Shown here piece by piece: positions 1 to 9,732 of a DNA stretch of 64,000 bases. The notes below the pieces were generated by a model. The model was not told the origin of the DNA. It saw only the letters and a list, made by a program, of their open reading frames with translations, and searched no databases. How positions within the stretch are numbered: position 1 is the stretch's first letter; each line of letters opens with the position of its first letter. The position numbers were made by a program, and so were the translations under genes. Source of the stretch: Cerrena zonata (lineage: Eukaryota; Basidiomycota; Agaricomycetes; Polyporales; Cerrenaceae); assembly GCA_038087015.1 (NCBI GenBank), contig JASBNA010000013.1, forward strand, positions 310,001 to 374,000. The letters run 5' to 3'.

Positions 1-1308
1 TGGCACCAGAACCAACCAAGAAGACTTTCAAATTTGAAATAGTTTCTTGGTATTTTTTACCAAAGACTGCAATTTGAGAGTCATATCTTGAGTTAATTGG
101 TTTGGTAGTTTCAGCATTTCTTGGGAATTCATCATTTGAAGGTAATGATTCCAAAGAATCAAAGTATAACCATTGTTTAACTGGGCCGAATTTAGAAGAA
201 CAACATTTAAGAACTTCTTGAGCAATTAAACCACCATAGAAGGCAACGAGACCAGGGATATCACCGGTAGCTTGATAAGACAATTCACGGAGGACTTTTT
301 CATCAAGATCACCTTCAAAGTTGGAGCTAGCAGCAATTTCTTTAACCAATTGAATGAATTCATTGGCATCTTGATCATCATAAGGACCAGGTAATCTATC
401 GTGTTTAGTTTTAAAGCGTGTAAACCTTGGAAACCCAAATGGTATTGAGGAGGTTTATCGAATTTAGCAAAATCTGAAATTACATATTCTGGATTAGCCA
501 ATTGTTTAACAAGAGGTTCAAACTTAAGAATTGCAGGCATTTTAACTTGTTGATACAACCCACCTTTAATATATTCTCCATAAGATTCATCGATTTGAAT
601 TTTAAAAGCATAAGGACCCAAGACTTCAATTTTATGAGGAGAACCATCATTTAATTTAGGCATACCTTGAACTTCTGAGAATTTAACATAGTCACCATCC
701 TGTAAACCGTGTCTATTATCATCCAACATGGTAACACTACCATCTTTTTCAATATCGGAAACGATACCGGTTAAAGGTTCTTCACCGGTTTGATCTATAA
801 CGGTAAAATTTTCACCAAAATCCACAAACAATTGACCAAATAAACCTCTAATATCAGCGTTGATAAAACCAATATCATTTTTATGAGTGAAAGTATTAAT
901 TTTGACTTGTTCTTCCAAAGAAACATTGGTAGTAACTATACATTTGAATTTAGCTAAAGTTGATTCACTTAAATCGCCAATAACAGATATTGGAACATAT
1001 TGATTTAATTCCTTTAATTTTTCAGCGCTAACATCGGCAGTTGGTTTACCAATATCAGATTTGGATAAGAAAAATTGAGTAGATAAGTCTTTTAATTCAA
1101 TTGGTGAAGGATCATATAAACTCAAAGATTTTACCCCGGCAAGAGCAACATTTTTAGCAATTTCGATACCTAAACCTTTCAATCCAATTATAAGAACATT
1201 TGCATTTTGCATTTTAATCATGGCTTCTTTACCCAAGACATATAATTGTCTTGAGTACAAACTCTCATCAATTGTTTGAGGAGGAGAGTCAATTTGCATA
1301 GCAGACAT
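1..1308 (-). CDS. UBA1: Ubiquitin-activating enzyme E1, N-terminal part (cut by window edge, one frameshift)
   Basis: E1 enzymes adenylate ubiquitin and pass it to E2 enzymes. The ATG lies at 1306-1308. The first about 300 residues give the inactive-adenylation-domain start ([15 protein letters not shown], then [16 protein letters not shown]), followed by the first catalytic-cysteine half-domain region ([13 protein letters not shown]). At about 413-415 the frame breaks. Adding one base there restores a continuous E1 reading that runs to position 1, ending in the GSGA loop of the active adenylation domain. The full protein is about 1,020 residues in yeasts, so roughly 60% lies outside the window. 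The indel is next to a TTTAAA run and is probably a sequencing error. The family call is secure. Confidence 0.9.
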
Positions 1309-2060
1309 GTTTAATCAATATTTTAATGTTAAAGAAGATTGATTAGTTATTGCCACTTTATGGGGAGTTCAATTTTTGACTTTCTAAGCAAGGTAGTGTA
1401 ATAATTAAGTAGTGTTGAGATGTAAGAAAATTTCATAAAGAAACTCCGTACATCTGGTCTTGTGAAGTATGTTGCAAAATTATCAATAGAAAGACAGTAC
1501 TATTGGATAAGTCTGTAATGACATACATATTGTAATTGATGACAGAACAGTGAGGGATGGGTCAGTGATAACTGTATTAGATAATTAAGTAGACATTCGA
1601 CGATGAAGGTTATTTTATTTTATTTCTTCAAGCCACTTGGATACTTTATCATACCTAAAAGTAACTCTTCTTAGATATATATTATATCGCTTGGTAATCT
1701 AGACTAGTTTATTCTTGTTATAAAACCAGTATAACGGATTTTCAGGCTACACAAATCTCAACAGATTAGAAGTCAAAAGTTGTATAGTCTTTTTAAAAAG
1801 TGCTTCGATAATCAAGGCTATTCATGAGAACTCAAACAATAATGATGGTAAATCAATTTCAAATGAAAAATATTCTACAAATAGAATCATTGATCCAGAA
1901 ACTAGAACTACTAGACTCATGGCAAAAGCTACTCAGGAGAAGATCAAGAAGTGAATTAAAAAGAAAAGCGGATGACGATCCGGAGAAAATTGATTAGAAA
2001 ACACGGAAGACGTCTCTTTATGCTATCATTCAGGGATTTACCAAGCTGTTTAGCGATGGT
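1309..2060. other. UBA1 upstream intergenic region with possible LTR debris
   Basis: There is no convincing gene here. The region holds the UBA1 promoter and AT-rich sequence. A 12-bp direct repeat (ataattaagtag) occurs at 1401-1412 and again exactly 180 bp later at 1581-1592. The enclosed segment begins TGTTGAGATG, which resembles a copia-type LTR start, but it does not end in CA. A copia polymerase relic follows about 500 bp downstream. Confidence 0.4.
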
Positions 2061-2500
2061 TATAGCCAAAATAATGAAAACAGAACATAACGTTTTCAGA
2101 AAAGTGATTTTTCAGATAAAAACCGGAAAGAAGCTGGAAAAGAAATTGATTCATTCATAAAAAAGAATGTATATAAAACAGTTAAAATTCCAAAGGGAAT
2201 AAAACCGATTCTATGTACATACTAGAAACGATGATGATTTTAAAGGTGTTGAGTATAAATCAAGATGTGGGGTTCAAGGTTTTAACAACTTGCTGGTAAA
2301 CATTATGATGGAACTGCTCCGGTAACACACTCTAAGATTATTATATTGGCTACGATTTTCAAATGGAAGATACATTATTTAGATATTAAAGCAACATACT
2401 TAAATGCTGGTTACGGAATAAAGCCGTATATGTATGAAACAATCAGGGTATGATTGGTATAAATGTGTCAAGAGTGCTATTGGATTTAGGTTTTGGTGAA
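2060..2500 (+). mobile_element. Degenerate Ty1/copia-type reverse transcriptase relic
   Basis: Conceptual translation across three frames gives an ordered copia-class RT signature. It reads EIDSFIKKNVYKTVKIPKG, then GVEYKSRCGVQGFN, then HYDGTAPVTHSK, then KWKIHYLDIKATYLNAG and a YMYET match to the family YMEQP element. Stop codons and frame changes interrupt it and neither gag nor integrase is visible nearby. This is a dead fragment of an old retrotransposon. The 62-codon open frame at 1972-2160 belongs to it and is not a gene. The family is clear from motif order; the exact ends are approximate. Confidence 0.75.
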
Positions 2501-2550
2501 GATAGGGAAATTGCAACATTTCTCTATTACTCTATTACTCTACTCTTGTC

Positions 2551-2676
2551 TTACTCTTATTTTAATTCTATTACTCTATTAATCTAGTCTTGTTTTACTC
2601 TTATTTTAATTCTATTACTCTATTAATCTAGTCTTGTCTTACTCTTATTTTAATTCTATTACTCTATTACTCTATA
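2551..2676. repeat. 44-bp tandem repeat, about three copies
   Basis: The motif starting ttactcttattttaattcta begins at 2551, 2595 and 2639, a 44-bp period. It is flanked by looser tctattac repeats. The array lies between the copia relic and the 3' end of the permease gene. Confidence 0.8.
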
Positions 2677-2689
2677 TATGTGTGTAGCC

Positions 2690-4147
2690 TTAGTACGAGT
2701 ATCTGAACATGATGTTTTCGATATCGGTCAAGTCTTTGAATTCATAATTATCACCCATTTCAGTTAACCAAGCATCAACTTCTTCCTTTGATAAAGAATC
2801 TCTCTTTCTATTTTCATAAATGCTGATATATCTCACTAAAAGCACCAAAGGAATGCAAACAATGCTAAGAATCATTAGTACCAAATAAGCCGTTTGATAA
2901 TCAACCACGATTTGGGGCCCGATTAAGCATCCAACAGCAAAAGCAATCATGGTAATGCAATTACAATAAACTCTTTTAGTTGAATTAGCAGTGTTAGCGG
3001 TATTCCAAGAATAAATCATGGTGATTACACAAGTTCCAACATTGATTAGATAAACTGACATTAGTAAACCAATTTTATTCGAACAAGATAACAAAACAAT
3101 ATAACCAATTATTGCTGGAACCAACATTGATATGAAAATAAAAGAACGATGATTACCATTGAAATGAGCACAGATATTCGTACCTAGAACAATTGCTAAA
3201 ATAGTAGAAACCCCCAAGGGAATCTGCATTAATGCAGAATGCTGATTATTAAATCCAATATTTTTAATCATCGAAACACTGAAAGTTAAAACTGCCCCAG
3301 TTGGAATCATTGAAATTAACGTTAATAAGACCATTGGCCAAGTATGTTTGTCTTTGAATAAAAGTTCTTTCAATTTATCTGGTTTAAAACTTGATTCAGT
3401 ACCCGTTTGGTTTAATCTAATATTTTCAAGTATTATTCTTTTCTCCAACCTAGTTAAAAATTTACAATTAGTTGGATTATCAGGTAAGCTGAAAAAAGTA
3501 TAAGTACCAAAAAGCAAAGTTATGACTCCAATCACGAAATAGAACAATTGCCAGTTAGCCACTGATATCTTACTTGAATCAATTTTTTGGAAAAGAAAAC
3601 TTAATAGTCCTCCAAACATCGTAGAAGTACCTGCTTGGATGGTCCACCAACTTGTTCTATGAAGTTGTTGCGTCTTGGAGTACCACATACTGGTAATCAA
3701 ACAACAGCCCGACGCAAATGCATTCTCAAATAATCCAAGTAATGCTCTCAAGACCATCAAGCTAGCATACCCATTTGAGTTGGAATCAACTGCTCCAGTG
3801 CAAATCGTTACTATCCCGGTACAAATAATACAAATACCGAAAAATTTACCAACGGGGAATTTTTGAAAGCAATAAGCACTTATTGGCTCACCAAAGATAT
3901 AGGCACAATATAAAATCGTCCCCAAGTCGTTAAACTGTGAAGGCTTGGTCAAAGCTGTTTTAATACCCATTACTGCAGCATAGTTAAGTAACGATTTATC
4001 AAGAAATTGTAAAAAGTAAGCTCCACATAATATAAAACAAACTCGAAAGTCGATTTTTCTATAAGCTACTTTCGAATCAACCGAATCAGTGGAAGATATC
4101 GTTTGTTCCTCGTTGACAAATTCAAAAGCCTGATCGTATTTCTGCAT
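2690..4147 (-). CDS. MFS permease, DAL5/allantoate (anion:cation symporter) family
   Basis: This is a 485-residue major-facilitator carrier of the plasma membrane. It starts with a cytosolic N-terminus, then RKIDFRVCFILCGAYFLQFL (TM1) and DKSLLNYAAVMG, the classic DAL5/TNA1/THI73 pattern. The loop motif LPDNPTNCKFLT followed by an EKR segment is also typical of the ACS subfamily, which carries allantoate, nicotinate, biotin, pantothenate or thiazole-type acids. The open frame extends upstream to a GTG at 4222, but the first in-frame ATG is at 4145-4147, so that start is used. The substrate cannot be told from sequence. It has no frameshift. The 3' end abuts the 44-bp repeat array. Confidence 0.85.
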   Translation of the reverse strand: MQKYDQAFEFVNEEQTISSTDSVDSKVAYRKIDFRVCFILCGAYFLQFLDKSLLNYAAVMGIKTALTKPSQFNDLGTILYCAYIFGEPISAYCFQKFPVGKFFGICIICTGIVTICTGAVDSNSNGYASLMVLRALLGLFENAFASGCCLITSMWYSKTQQLHRTSWWTIQAGTSTMFGGLLSFLFQKIDSSKISVANWQLFYFVIGVITLLFGTYTFFSLPDNPTNCKFLTRLEKRIILENIRLNQTGTESSFKPDKLKELLFKDKHTWPMVLLTLISMIPTGAVLTFSVSMIKNIGFNNQHSALMQIPLGVSTILAIVLGTNICAHFNGNHRSFIFISMLVPAIIGYIVLLSCSNKIGLLMSVYLINVGTCVITMIYSWNTANTANSTKRVYCNCITMIAFAVGCLIGPQIVVDYQTAYLVLMILSIVCIPLVLLVRYISIYENRKRDSLSKEEVDAWLTEMGDNYEFKDLTDIENIMFRYSY

Positions 4148-4768
4148 CTTGTGGTAATTAAAAGATTCATAATTATCCGTTACAAGATTTGCTTTATATA
4201 TAAAGCTTTGTTGCAAAATCACTCAGTAGCGTGAGATCTAAGTGCATGTTCTATGCACTTACAATCCGCACGGCTGAGCAGTCTACTAGATAATTAATGA
4301 TGATTATATTATGGCAGGGTATACTCCCTAAGGATTCAATTCACCTTCTCGGGCAGTCACCAGACTTTCACTTTGCAAATAGTGTTTAGTATGTTGATAA
4401 TTCATTTATTTTTGATATTAGTGTTTTCTGCGTATTTTATTTCACAACGAATTTATGTTCGACTACAATAATTCCTCTGTACAGAGAAGACTTAATCTAT
4501 GGGGACCTATTGTATTGAATAGATGTTGGAGTCAAGGTTCTTTGTAATGGTCTATTGTCAAACTTAATTACAGACTTGGAGAATGTGAGGGGATTCTCAT
4601 ATGAACCCTTGGCCGAAAAGACAATCAATTATTGATTAAGATAAAGGATGTCTTGAAAACGATCCCATTGGCAATATATATTTCCCTTGGAATCCTGACG
4701 GTTAATGATTTCTGATATATAGTTGTACTGAAGTCTTTGCAGTCATTGGGTGCGAACGGTCAATCACG
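4148..4768. other. Intergenic region with a perfect 9-bp inverted repeat
   Basis: No gene is seen. Just upstream of the permease start lies an inverted repeat, TAAGTGCAT-(5 nt)-ATGCACTTA, at 4239-4261. It could be an operator-like site or a short hairpin. The remainder is unremarkable AT-rich DNA leading into the Gag-like frame. Confidence 0.5.
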
Positions 4769-5391
4769 ATGGAAACAGTTCTGAATGCCCAGGTTACTGG
4801 GTCTGATGTTTACATGCTTAGAAGGAAACTTGGGATGAGTTACAAGAGAGTACAACCAGGCAGGATCCCAGGTTTTTTCATGGGAAGCCAAATGAAAATG
4901 TAAGTGAATGGTTAGAAGCCGTTGAAATTTATACTGAGATCACAGACGGTATGAAGGGAAATAGAATTGCTGTTGTTATGAGAGGAGCCGTCGGGCCTGC
5001 TCAGAAATTCCTTTATGATATATTTAGTTCCATAGAAAAGACAGAAGAGTCACCCACTGAAGAAGGGGTATGGCAGCTTATGAAAACTCAACCTCTTATG
5101 CTATTTGGTCCTGGAGAAAAGAGTGTTTATGAGATTCATAGATCTCTTACTAGTCTTCAGCAAACTACGTCTGTTGTTAAGTACGCCAGAAAGTTCCTTG
5201 ATATTTGTTCACACTTTGAAGATTCTAATTATATGACTGATCCTTATATTATAAATCGTTTTATTATGGGTTTAAAACCTAGCATTGAACCTCTTGTTGT
5301 TAACAGAACAAGATATGATTCTGGAGATCTTCTGTCTACAATTTTTTTAGCCAAAGACGTGGAGGCTGTAGTTAATGCAAGAAGAAAATAG
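4769..5391 (+). CDS. Retrotransposon Gag-like protein, no polymerase attached (one frameshift)
   Basis: An ATG at 4769 opens METVLNAQVTGSDVYMLRRK. A one-base deletion in a TTGGG stretch near 4828 shifts the frame, after which reading continues to TAG at 5389-5391, giving about 207 residues. The central part (NENVSEWLEAVEIYTEI) and the later LTSLQQTTSVVKYARKFLDI, then INRFIMGLKPSIEPLV, follow the Ty3/gypsy Gag pattern in which a helix ends with F..GLkP. No zinc knuckle, protease, RT or integrase follows. With one indel of the kind seen all over this window, the frame is otherwise open. It is therefore either a fairly young solo-gag fragment or a host-captured gag. The Gag resemblance is by pattern, not by search. 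Confidence 0.6.
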
Positions 5392-5835
5392 CTAATGATT
5401 CATGCCATTCGTATATGAATTCCAACTTTACATAATCTATCATTTTATTTAGTGACGAACCGTATCTGTAAAGCATATTTAGATTAGCTCATGTTTCCAT
5501 CGTGTTGAACGAATTTCAATCAAAGTATTCAAGTCACCTTCAACCATAAAGTCTTAAATTATAATGGTTTCTTTTACGCTAAATCGAACAAGGTTTTCAG
5601 AAACCTTGCTCATTCATTATAGTAAACTGGTGAAAGCGATTTATATCGACTTATTGAGATTGAATAACTCTCAAATTGGAAGCTATAAAAACCCTAGCTT
5701 TATATGGCTTCGACAAATATCCTGAGACCCTTTTCAAAGGCCAATTCAGCTATTTGAAGAGATTTTCAAAGAAACAGACGTTTTTTTCCACTTCGGCCCA
5801 ACGTTCTTATGTCAAACCAAAAACTATACCCAAAC
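5392..5835. other. Intergenic region upstream of the 5S gene
   Basis: I see no supported gene. A 60-codon open frame at 5676-5858 runs into the 5S rRNA gene and has no recognisable protein features, so it is not called. Confidence 0.6.
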
Positions 5836-5955
5836 GTCTACGGCCATATCCAGCATAAAGCATGATTACCCGTCCGATCAATAATTATTAAGCTGCTGAG
5901 AGCGATGCTGAGTACGTTAGTGGGAGACCATAATGGAAACCATCGTGCTGTAGAC
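5836..5955 (+). rRNA. 5S ribosomal RNA gene (dispersed copy)
   Basis: This 120-nt sequence aligns end to end with yeast 5S rRNA. Landmarks are GGCCATAT near the 5' end, CCCGTCCGATCAA, TTAAGCTGCTGAGAGC, GAGTACGTTAGTGGGAGACC and the 3' GTGCTGTAGAC. Helix I is intact: GTCTACGGC at the 5' end pairs with GCTGTAGAC at the 3' end with one G-U. Helix II (CAGCA/TGCTG), the helix III tip (AATA/TATT) and helix V (CGATG/CATCG) differ from the Saccharomyces primary sequence but stay paired, so changes are compensatory. A T-run (TTCTTTTTT) directly downstream is a pol III terminator. It stands alone, with no 25S or 18S rDNA nearby. It is probably expressed; whether it is the main 5S type of this species cannot be told. 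Confidence 0.88.
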
Positions 5956-6810
5956 TCTTCTTTTTTGATAATTGATGAAAGTAATTTTTGGCTGCGGGAA
6001 AAGGTTGCAAAAACGACAAAGTATAGATAGCAAAGTATAGACAGCGTTGATCAAGAGCCCGTTACAATCCGCCAACATCACCGTTCACAGTATAAGAACA
6101 GAAAGGTCCCATGCTTACAATAGAGAAAGACTTCGATTAAGATTACATTCCACGCACAAAGTTGCAAAAGCAAGGATGAACAGCTTTGGCCCGATGACAC
6201 TAAGTCTTTCTTCCTTTTGGAAAACTCGTATTTTCTTCTACGGAATCGTTGAATTGCTCGTAATCTCGGCTCTGTCGAAGCTCTTTGGCTGGCATAGGTT
6301 AACCCCTGTCACCAGAAGTAGAAGAAGAAGAAGTAGAAGTAGAGGTAGAAGTAGAAGTAGAAGTATAAGTAGAAGTACAAGTGTGATGTACAGATGTTTT
6401 GTGAAGGTCACGTGCCAGATGCCACCCACCCGTGCACCAGGGGGTAATACCTGCCCTAAACCGAGCAGTTTCATCAGCTACCCAACCTATCCATACAATA
6501 CATACGAGTTTCAACATACAATATCCAATATACCATACAAGATATCAGAGAAATACACCTTGGATATCCATGTTTCATGTGCATCGTAACATTCTGGACC
6601 CAGACACCAGGCAGGAAACGGTCACAAATCTAGACCCGCACGCGAATACACGACTCAAATCAAATAAAAATAGACAGTGCGAGTAGTGAGAACAATCAAA
6701 ATAAACAACTCAATAAAAAATTAACAAAGAAGAGCTACTAGTTTTTTTATATTAAAAGGATATAACCAAACTTAACAGAGCTAGTTTTCAACTACAGTCA
6801 CTCTTTCAAG
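5956..6810. other. SHO1 upstream region with AGAAGT microsatellite and CACGTG site
   Basis: Only low-complexity open frames are present here. An (AGAAGT)n-like array covers about 6308-6383 and creates artificial Arg/Ser or Leu-rich frames on both strands. A GGTCACGTGCC element at 6407-6417 matches the Cbf1/bHLH E-box core. The SHO1 promoter presumably lies in the 3' half. Confidence 0.6.
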
Positions 6811-7686
6811 ATGTCATTTAGTATAAGTAATTTTCTGAGTGATCCATTTGCTATAACCACGGTATCATTTGGATTAATTTCCGCCATTATTGCCATAGCA
6901 GGAGCAGGAGCAGCTAATCAATCGGATTTCCCACATTTTTCATGGTGGGGGATAGTATATCAAATTGTTGTTATAATTATAATATTATTACTTTATTTAT
7001 GTAATACTATTGAATTATATAAGTTCACTTTGGTTGGGTTAATCAGTATTGCCTTTATGTATAATACCAACTCGATTAATTGGTTAATTTATACAACCAA
7101 TGATAGTGGGTTTTTATGTTGTGCAGCAGGATGTATTTTATTAAGTATCGTTAACTTAATCTGGATATTATATTTTGGAGGACATCCCGAATCACCAACT
7201 AATCAATTTATTGATAGTTTCAGTTTGAAATCTCATAATCACGGACATTTGAATTCAAATCATAATTTAGATGATGATAACTATGTTAATGTAAACCCGG
7301 TTACTTTACCTCATCATTCTTCCTCTTCAAACTTACAAGTTGGGTCTCCACAATTTCAAGATAATAACTTAAGACAATCCCAATTAACAACCAATAATAG
7401 ATCAACAAACACTCCTTATATGTCCAGTTCTCAATTGAACGGTTTAGAAAACTTTTCTTCTTCCGACGTTAGGGATTTGAATAACTCAAATCCTCCAAAC
7501 TCTTTTAGATATAAAGCAAAAGCTTTATACAGTTACGACGCTAACCCAGAAGATATTAATGAAATTTCCTTCTTTAAAGATGAAATCTTAGAAGTCGAAG
7601 ATATCGAAGGTAAATGGTGGCAAGCAAGACGCTCAAATGGTCAAGTTGGAATCTGTCCTTCTAATTATGTTAAACTTTTAGATTAG
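6811..7686 (+). CDS. SHO1: High-osmolarity membrane sensor/adaptor with SH3 domain
   Basis: Sho1 sits in the plasma membrane and recruits Pbs2 to switch on the HOG MAP-kinase pathway; it also feeds filamentous-growth signalling. The 291-residue protein has four hydrophobic segments in its first about 125 residues (starting at SDPFAITTVSFGLISAII) and short loops. A Ser/Asn/His-rich cytosolic linker of about 100 residues follows. A C-terminal SH3 domain occupies about 233-290, with ALYSY, then EISFFKDEILEVED, GKWWQAR and GICPSNYVKLL. This order and length match fungal Sho1. The frame is intact. The CACGTG-containing region upstream is its likely promoter. Confidence 0.96.
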   Translation: MSFSISNFLSDPFAITTVSFGLISAIIAIAGAGAANQSDFPHFSWWGIVYQIVVIIIILLLYLCNTIELYKFTLVGLISIAFMYNTNSINWLIYTTNDSGFLCCAAGCILLSIVNLIWILYFGGHPESPTNQFIDSFSLKSHNHGHLNSNHNLDDDNYVNVNPVTLPHHSSSSNLQVGSPQFQDNNLRQSQLTTNNRSTNTPYMSSSQLNGLENFSSSDVRDLNNSNPPNSFRYKAKALYSYDANPEDINEISFFKDEILEVEDIEGKWWQARRSNGQVGICPSNYVKLLD

Positions 7687-7777
7687 CCTATGTATTTTTA
7701 TTGATTTGTTTAATGTATGTGTAGTAATCAAAAAACTCTCACTCTTGACGTATTAACTTGCCCATACTTCTTACCAT

Positions 7778-7845
7778 CCAGTACATCTATCCCCCTCCAG
7801 TACATCTATCCCCCTCCAGTACATCTATCCCCCTCCAGTATATCA
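7778..7845. repeat. 19-bp tandem repeat upstream of the hydrolase gene
   Basis: The unit ccagtacatctatccccct is present three times in perfect tandem (7778, 7797, 7816), plus a partial copy to about 7845. It ends nine bases before the ATG of the next gene, so it lies in its core promoter or 5' UTR. Confidence 0.85.
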
Positions 7846-7853
7846 TATAAGTC

Positions 7854-8838
7854 ATGTACCGCTTGGTTCAGCTGACTTTTGTCAAACATTTGCATCAAAC
7901 TGCTGTTGCTAGTCAAATAAACCCTTGGAACTTGGGTTGGGTCGCAGCTAATGCAAGATCTTCTTCAACTTACCTCGGAGATTCGTTATCCACCAATATC
8001 GAAACAGTTAAACTTTCTTATGATAGACATCAGCCTGCTACTCCTTCTAACAAAAGCCCGCTTATCTTCTTGCATGGGTTATTTGGTTCAAAATTAAATA
8101 ATAGAACCGTGGCTAAACAGTTGGTTGAAATCTTGAATAGAGATGTTTACTGTTTAGATTTAAGAAATTTCGGTCAATCCCCCCATATAAATCGTCTTGA
8201 TTATCCTTCTTTGGCAGCAGACGTTGAAAAATTCATCGATGAGGCTGAATTTGTTGAAAAACCAATTTTAATTGGACATTCTATGGGAGCCAAAACTGCA
8301 ATGGCTCTAGCATTAAGAAGACCGGAATTACCTAGATTTATAGTATCGGTTGATAACGCTCCAGTTGATTTATCAAATAATAATATTGGAGTTTATTCCA
8401 AATACGTTAGACAATTAATTAAAGCTTTGGATAATCAACAATTCACCAGTATCAAAGATGTCGATCTTGAATTACTGAAAGTTGAACCAACCAAAGAAAT
8501 TAGACAATTCTTATTAACTAATATCAATAGAGGCCGTAAAGATGAAAAATGCACCCTGAAGATCCCACTCAAGCTCATTGGTGATTCAATCACCGCCGGT
8601 AATATCGCTGCTTGGCCCTACGATCATAATATCTCAAGATGGTCAAAAGGGCCGGCTTTATTCATTAGAGGTACCGAGTCAAATTACGTGCCCCGATGAA
8701 GTAATCCCAGATATCGGTAATTACTTCCCTTCTTTTGAATTAAGAGATGTTAAAGCAGGTCATTGGCTTATAAGTGAAAACCCAAAGGATTTCATCGAGA
8801 CTTTGGTGGATTTTATTGAAAAACATGAAGATATTTAA
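7854..8838 (+). CDS. IMO32: Mitochondrial alpha/beta hydrolase, IMO32/EAT1 family (one frameshift)
   Basis: This is an alpha/beta hydrolase of about 327 residues with a basic, presumably mitochondrial N-terminus. It shows the oxyanion-loop motif FLHGLFGSK, the strand DLRNFGQSPH, and the nucleophile elbow GHSMGAK with Ser near residue 142. The catalytic His is in KAGHWL near residue 300. These are hallmarks of the ABHD11/Imo32/Eat1 group; Eat1 makes ethyl acetate, and Imo32 is of less certain role. A C-run at 8691-8694 carries one extra base and splits the frame before VIPDIGNYFPSFELRD. Removing it gives a normal full-length protein. Its stop codon overlaps that of the convergent NIT3-like gene. 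The split between IMO32 and EAT1 cannot be settled by eye. Confidence 0.82.
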
Positions 8839-9732
8839 TTACTTACTCTGACGTCACTCTTACTGATATCGGGATAGATATCAAATCTTCTTTGATAATG
8901 CACTGGTATCCCACTTCTAACTTTAGGAAGTAAATCTCCTTCTAACTCAGCATATAATATCTCTTCTTCTTCTCCTGCTTCGGCAATTATCTTCCCCGGT
9001 GGGATCAACAACTAATGAATGTCCGTATGCTTGATATCCTCCTCCTTCAACATCTCGGGCAGGACTACATAAAACACTATATATTTGATTATCAACTGCT
9101 CTTGATCTGGCCAATAAATGCCAATGTAATGGCCCTGTAGTCGTATTGAATGCCCCCGGGTAAAACATCCCAAATGAATTGTATGGATTGCGCGATGCAA
9201 TTTGAGCCAATTCGGGAAATCTAATATCATAACAAATCCCTAATCCAATATTCCCAAATGATCCTAATTTGAAGACCGTGGCTTGATCTCCCGCCTCTAA
9301 TGTGATTGACTCTTTGAAAGTAATTCCATTGGGGATGTCGATATCAAATAAGTGGGCCTTGCGATGCTTAGCCAAAATATCACCGTCTGGTCCAAATGTC
9401 AACGATGTATTATATATTTTATCCAGTGAAATCTCCGGAAAAGATCCTCCAATGATGAAAATTTCATGCTTTTTAGCTAAATTCGACAAAAAATTGGTCG
9501 TCTCTCCATTAGGTATATTCTCTGCATACTTACGGAATTGGTCAACAGCATATGGTGAATTAAAACACTCTGGTAACATTATCAAATCAATCTTACCAAT
9601 CTTGGAATTTTTAATGGCATTTTCAACAAACTTATCTACTTTTAATAAATTGGCAGCTTTATCTGAGCCTGCCTTGATTTGAATAAGTGCAATCTTAAGA
9701 TTTCCTGTCAATGGTGCTTTTAAAGTCGACAT
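8835..9732 (-). CDS. NIT3: Nitrilase-superfamily omega-amidase, Nit3/Nit2 type (one frameshift)
   Basis: Nit2/Nit3 enzymes hydrolyse the deaminated glutathione and alpha-ketoglutaramate type of amides. The E-K-C triad of the nitrilase fold is visible: Glu in the family strand (VDKFVENA then IMLPECFNSPY), Lys in AKHRKAHLFDIDIP and Cys in GLGICYDIRFPELA. The open frame ends early after VVDPTGE because of an extra base in the GGGG run at 8994-8997. Reading on in the next frame gives the normal ending with an RRFDIY motif, to a stop at 8835-8837. The restored length is about 298 residues, normal for the family. It is convergent with the hydrolase gene; the two stop codons overlap. Confidence 0.88.

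Noticed and set aside
5676..5858. 60-codon plus-strand open frame
   Set aside because: It runs into the 5S rRNA gene and has no protein features; chance frame.
6047..6686. Overlapping open frames rich in Ser/Arg or Leu on both strands
   Set aside because: They are translations of the AGAAGT microsatellite and change character completely by frame.
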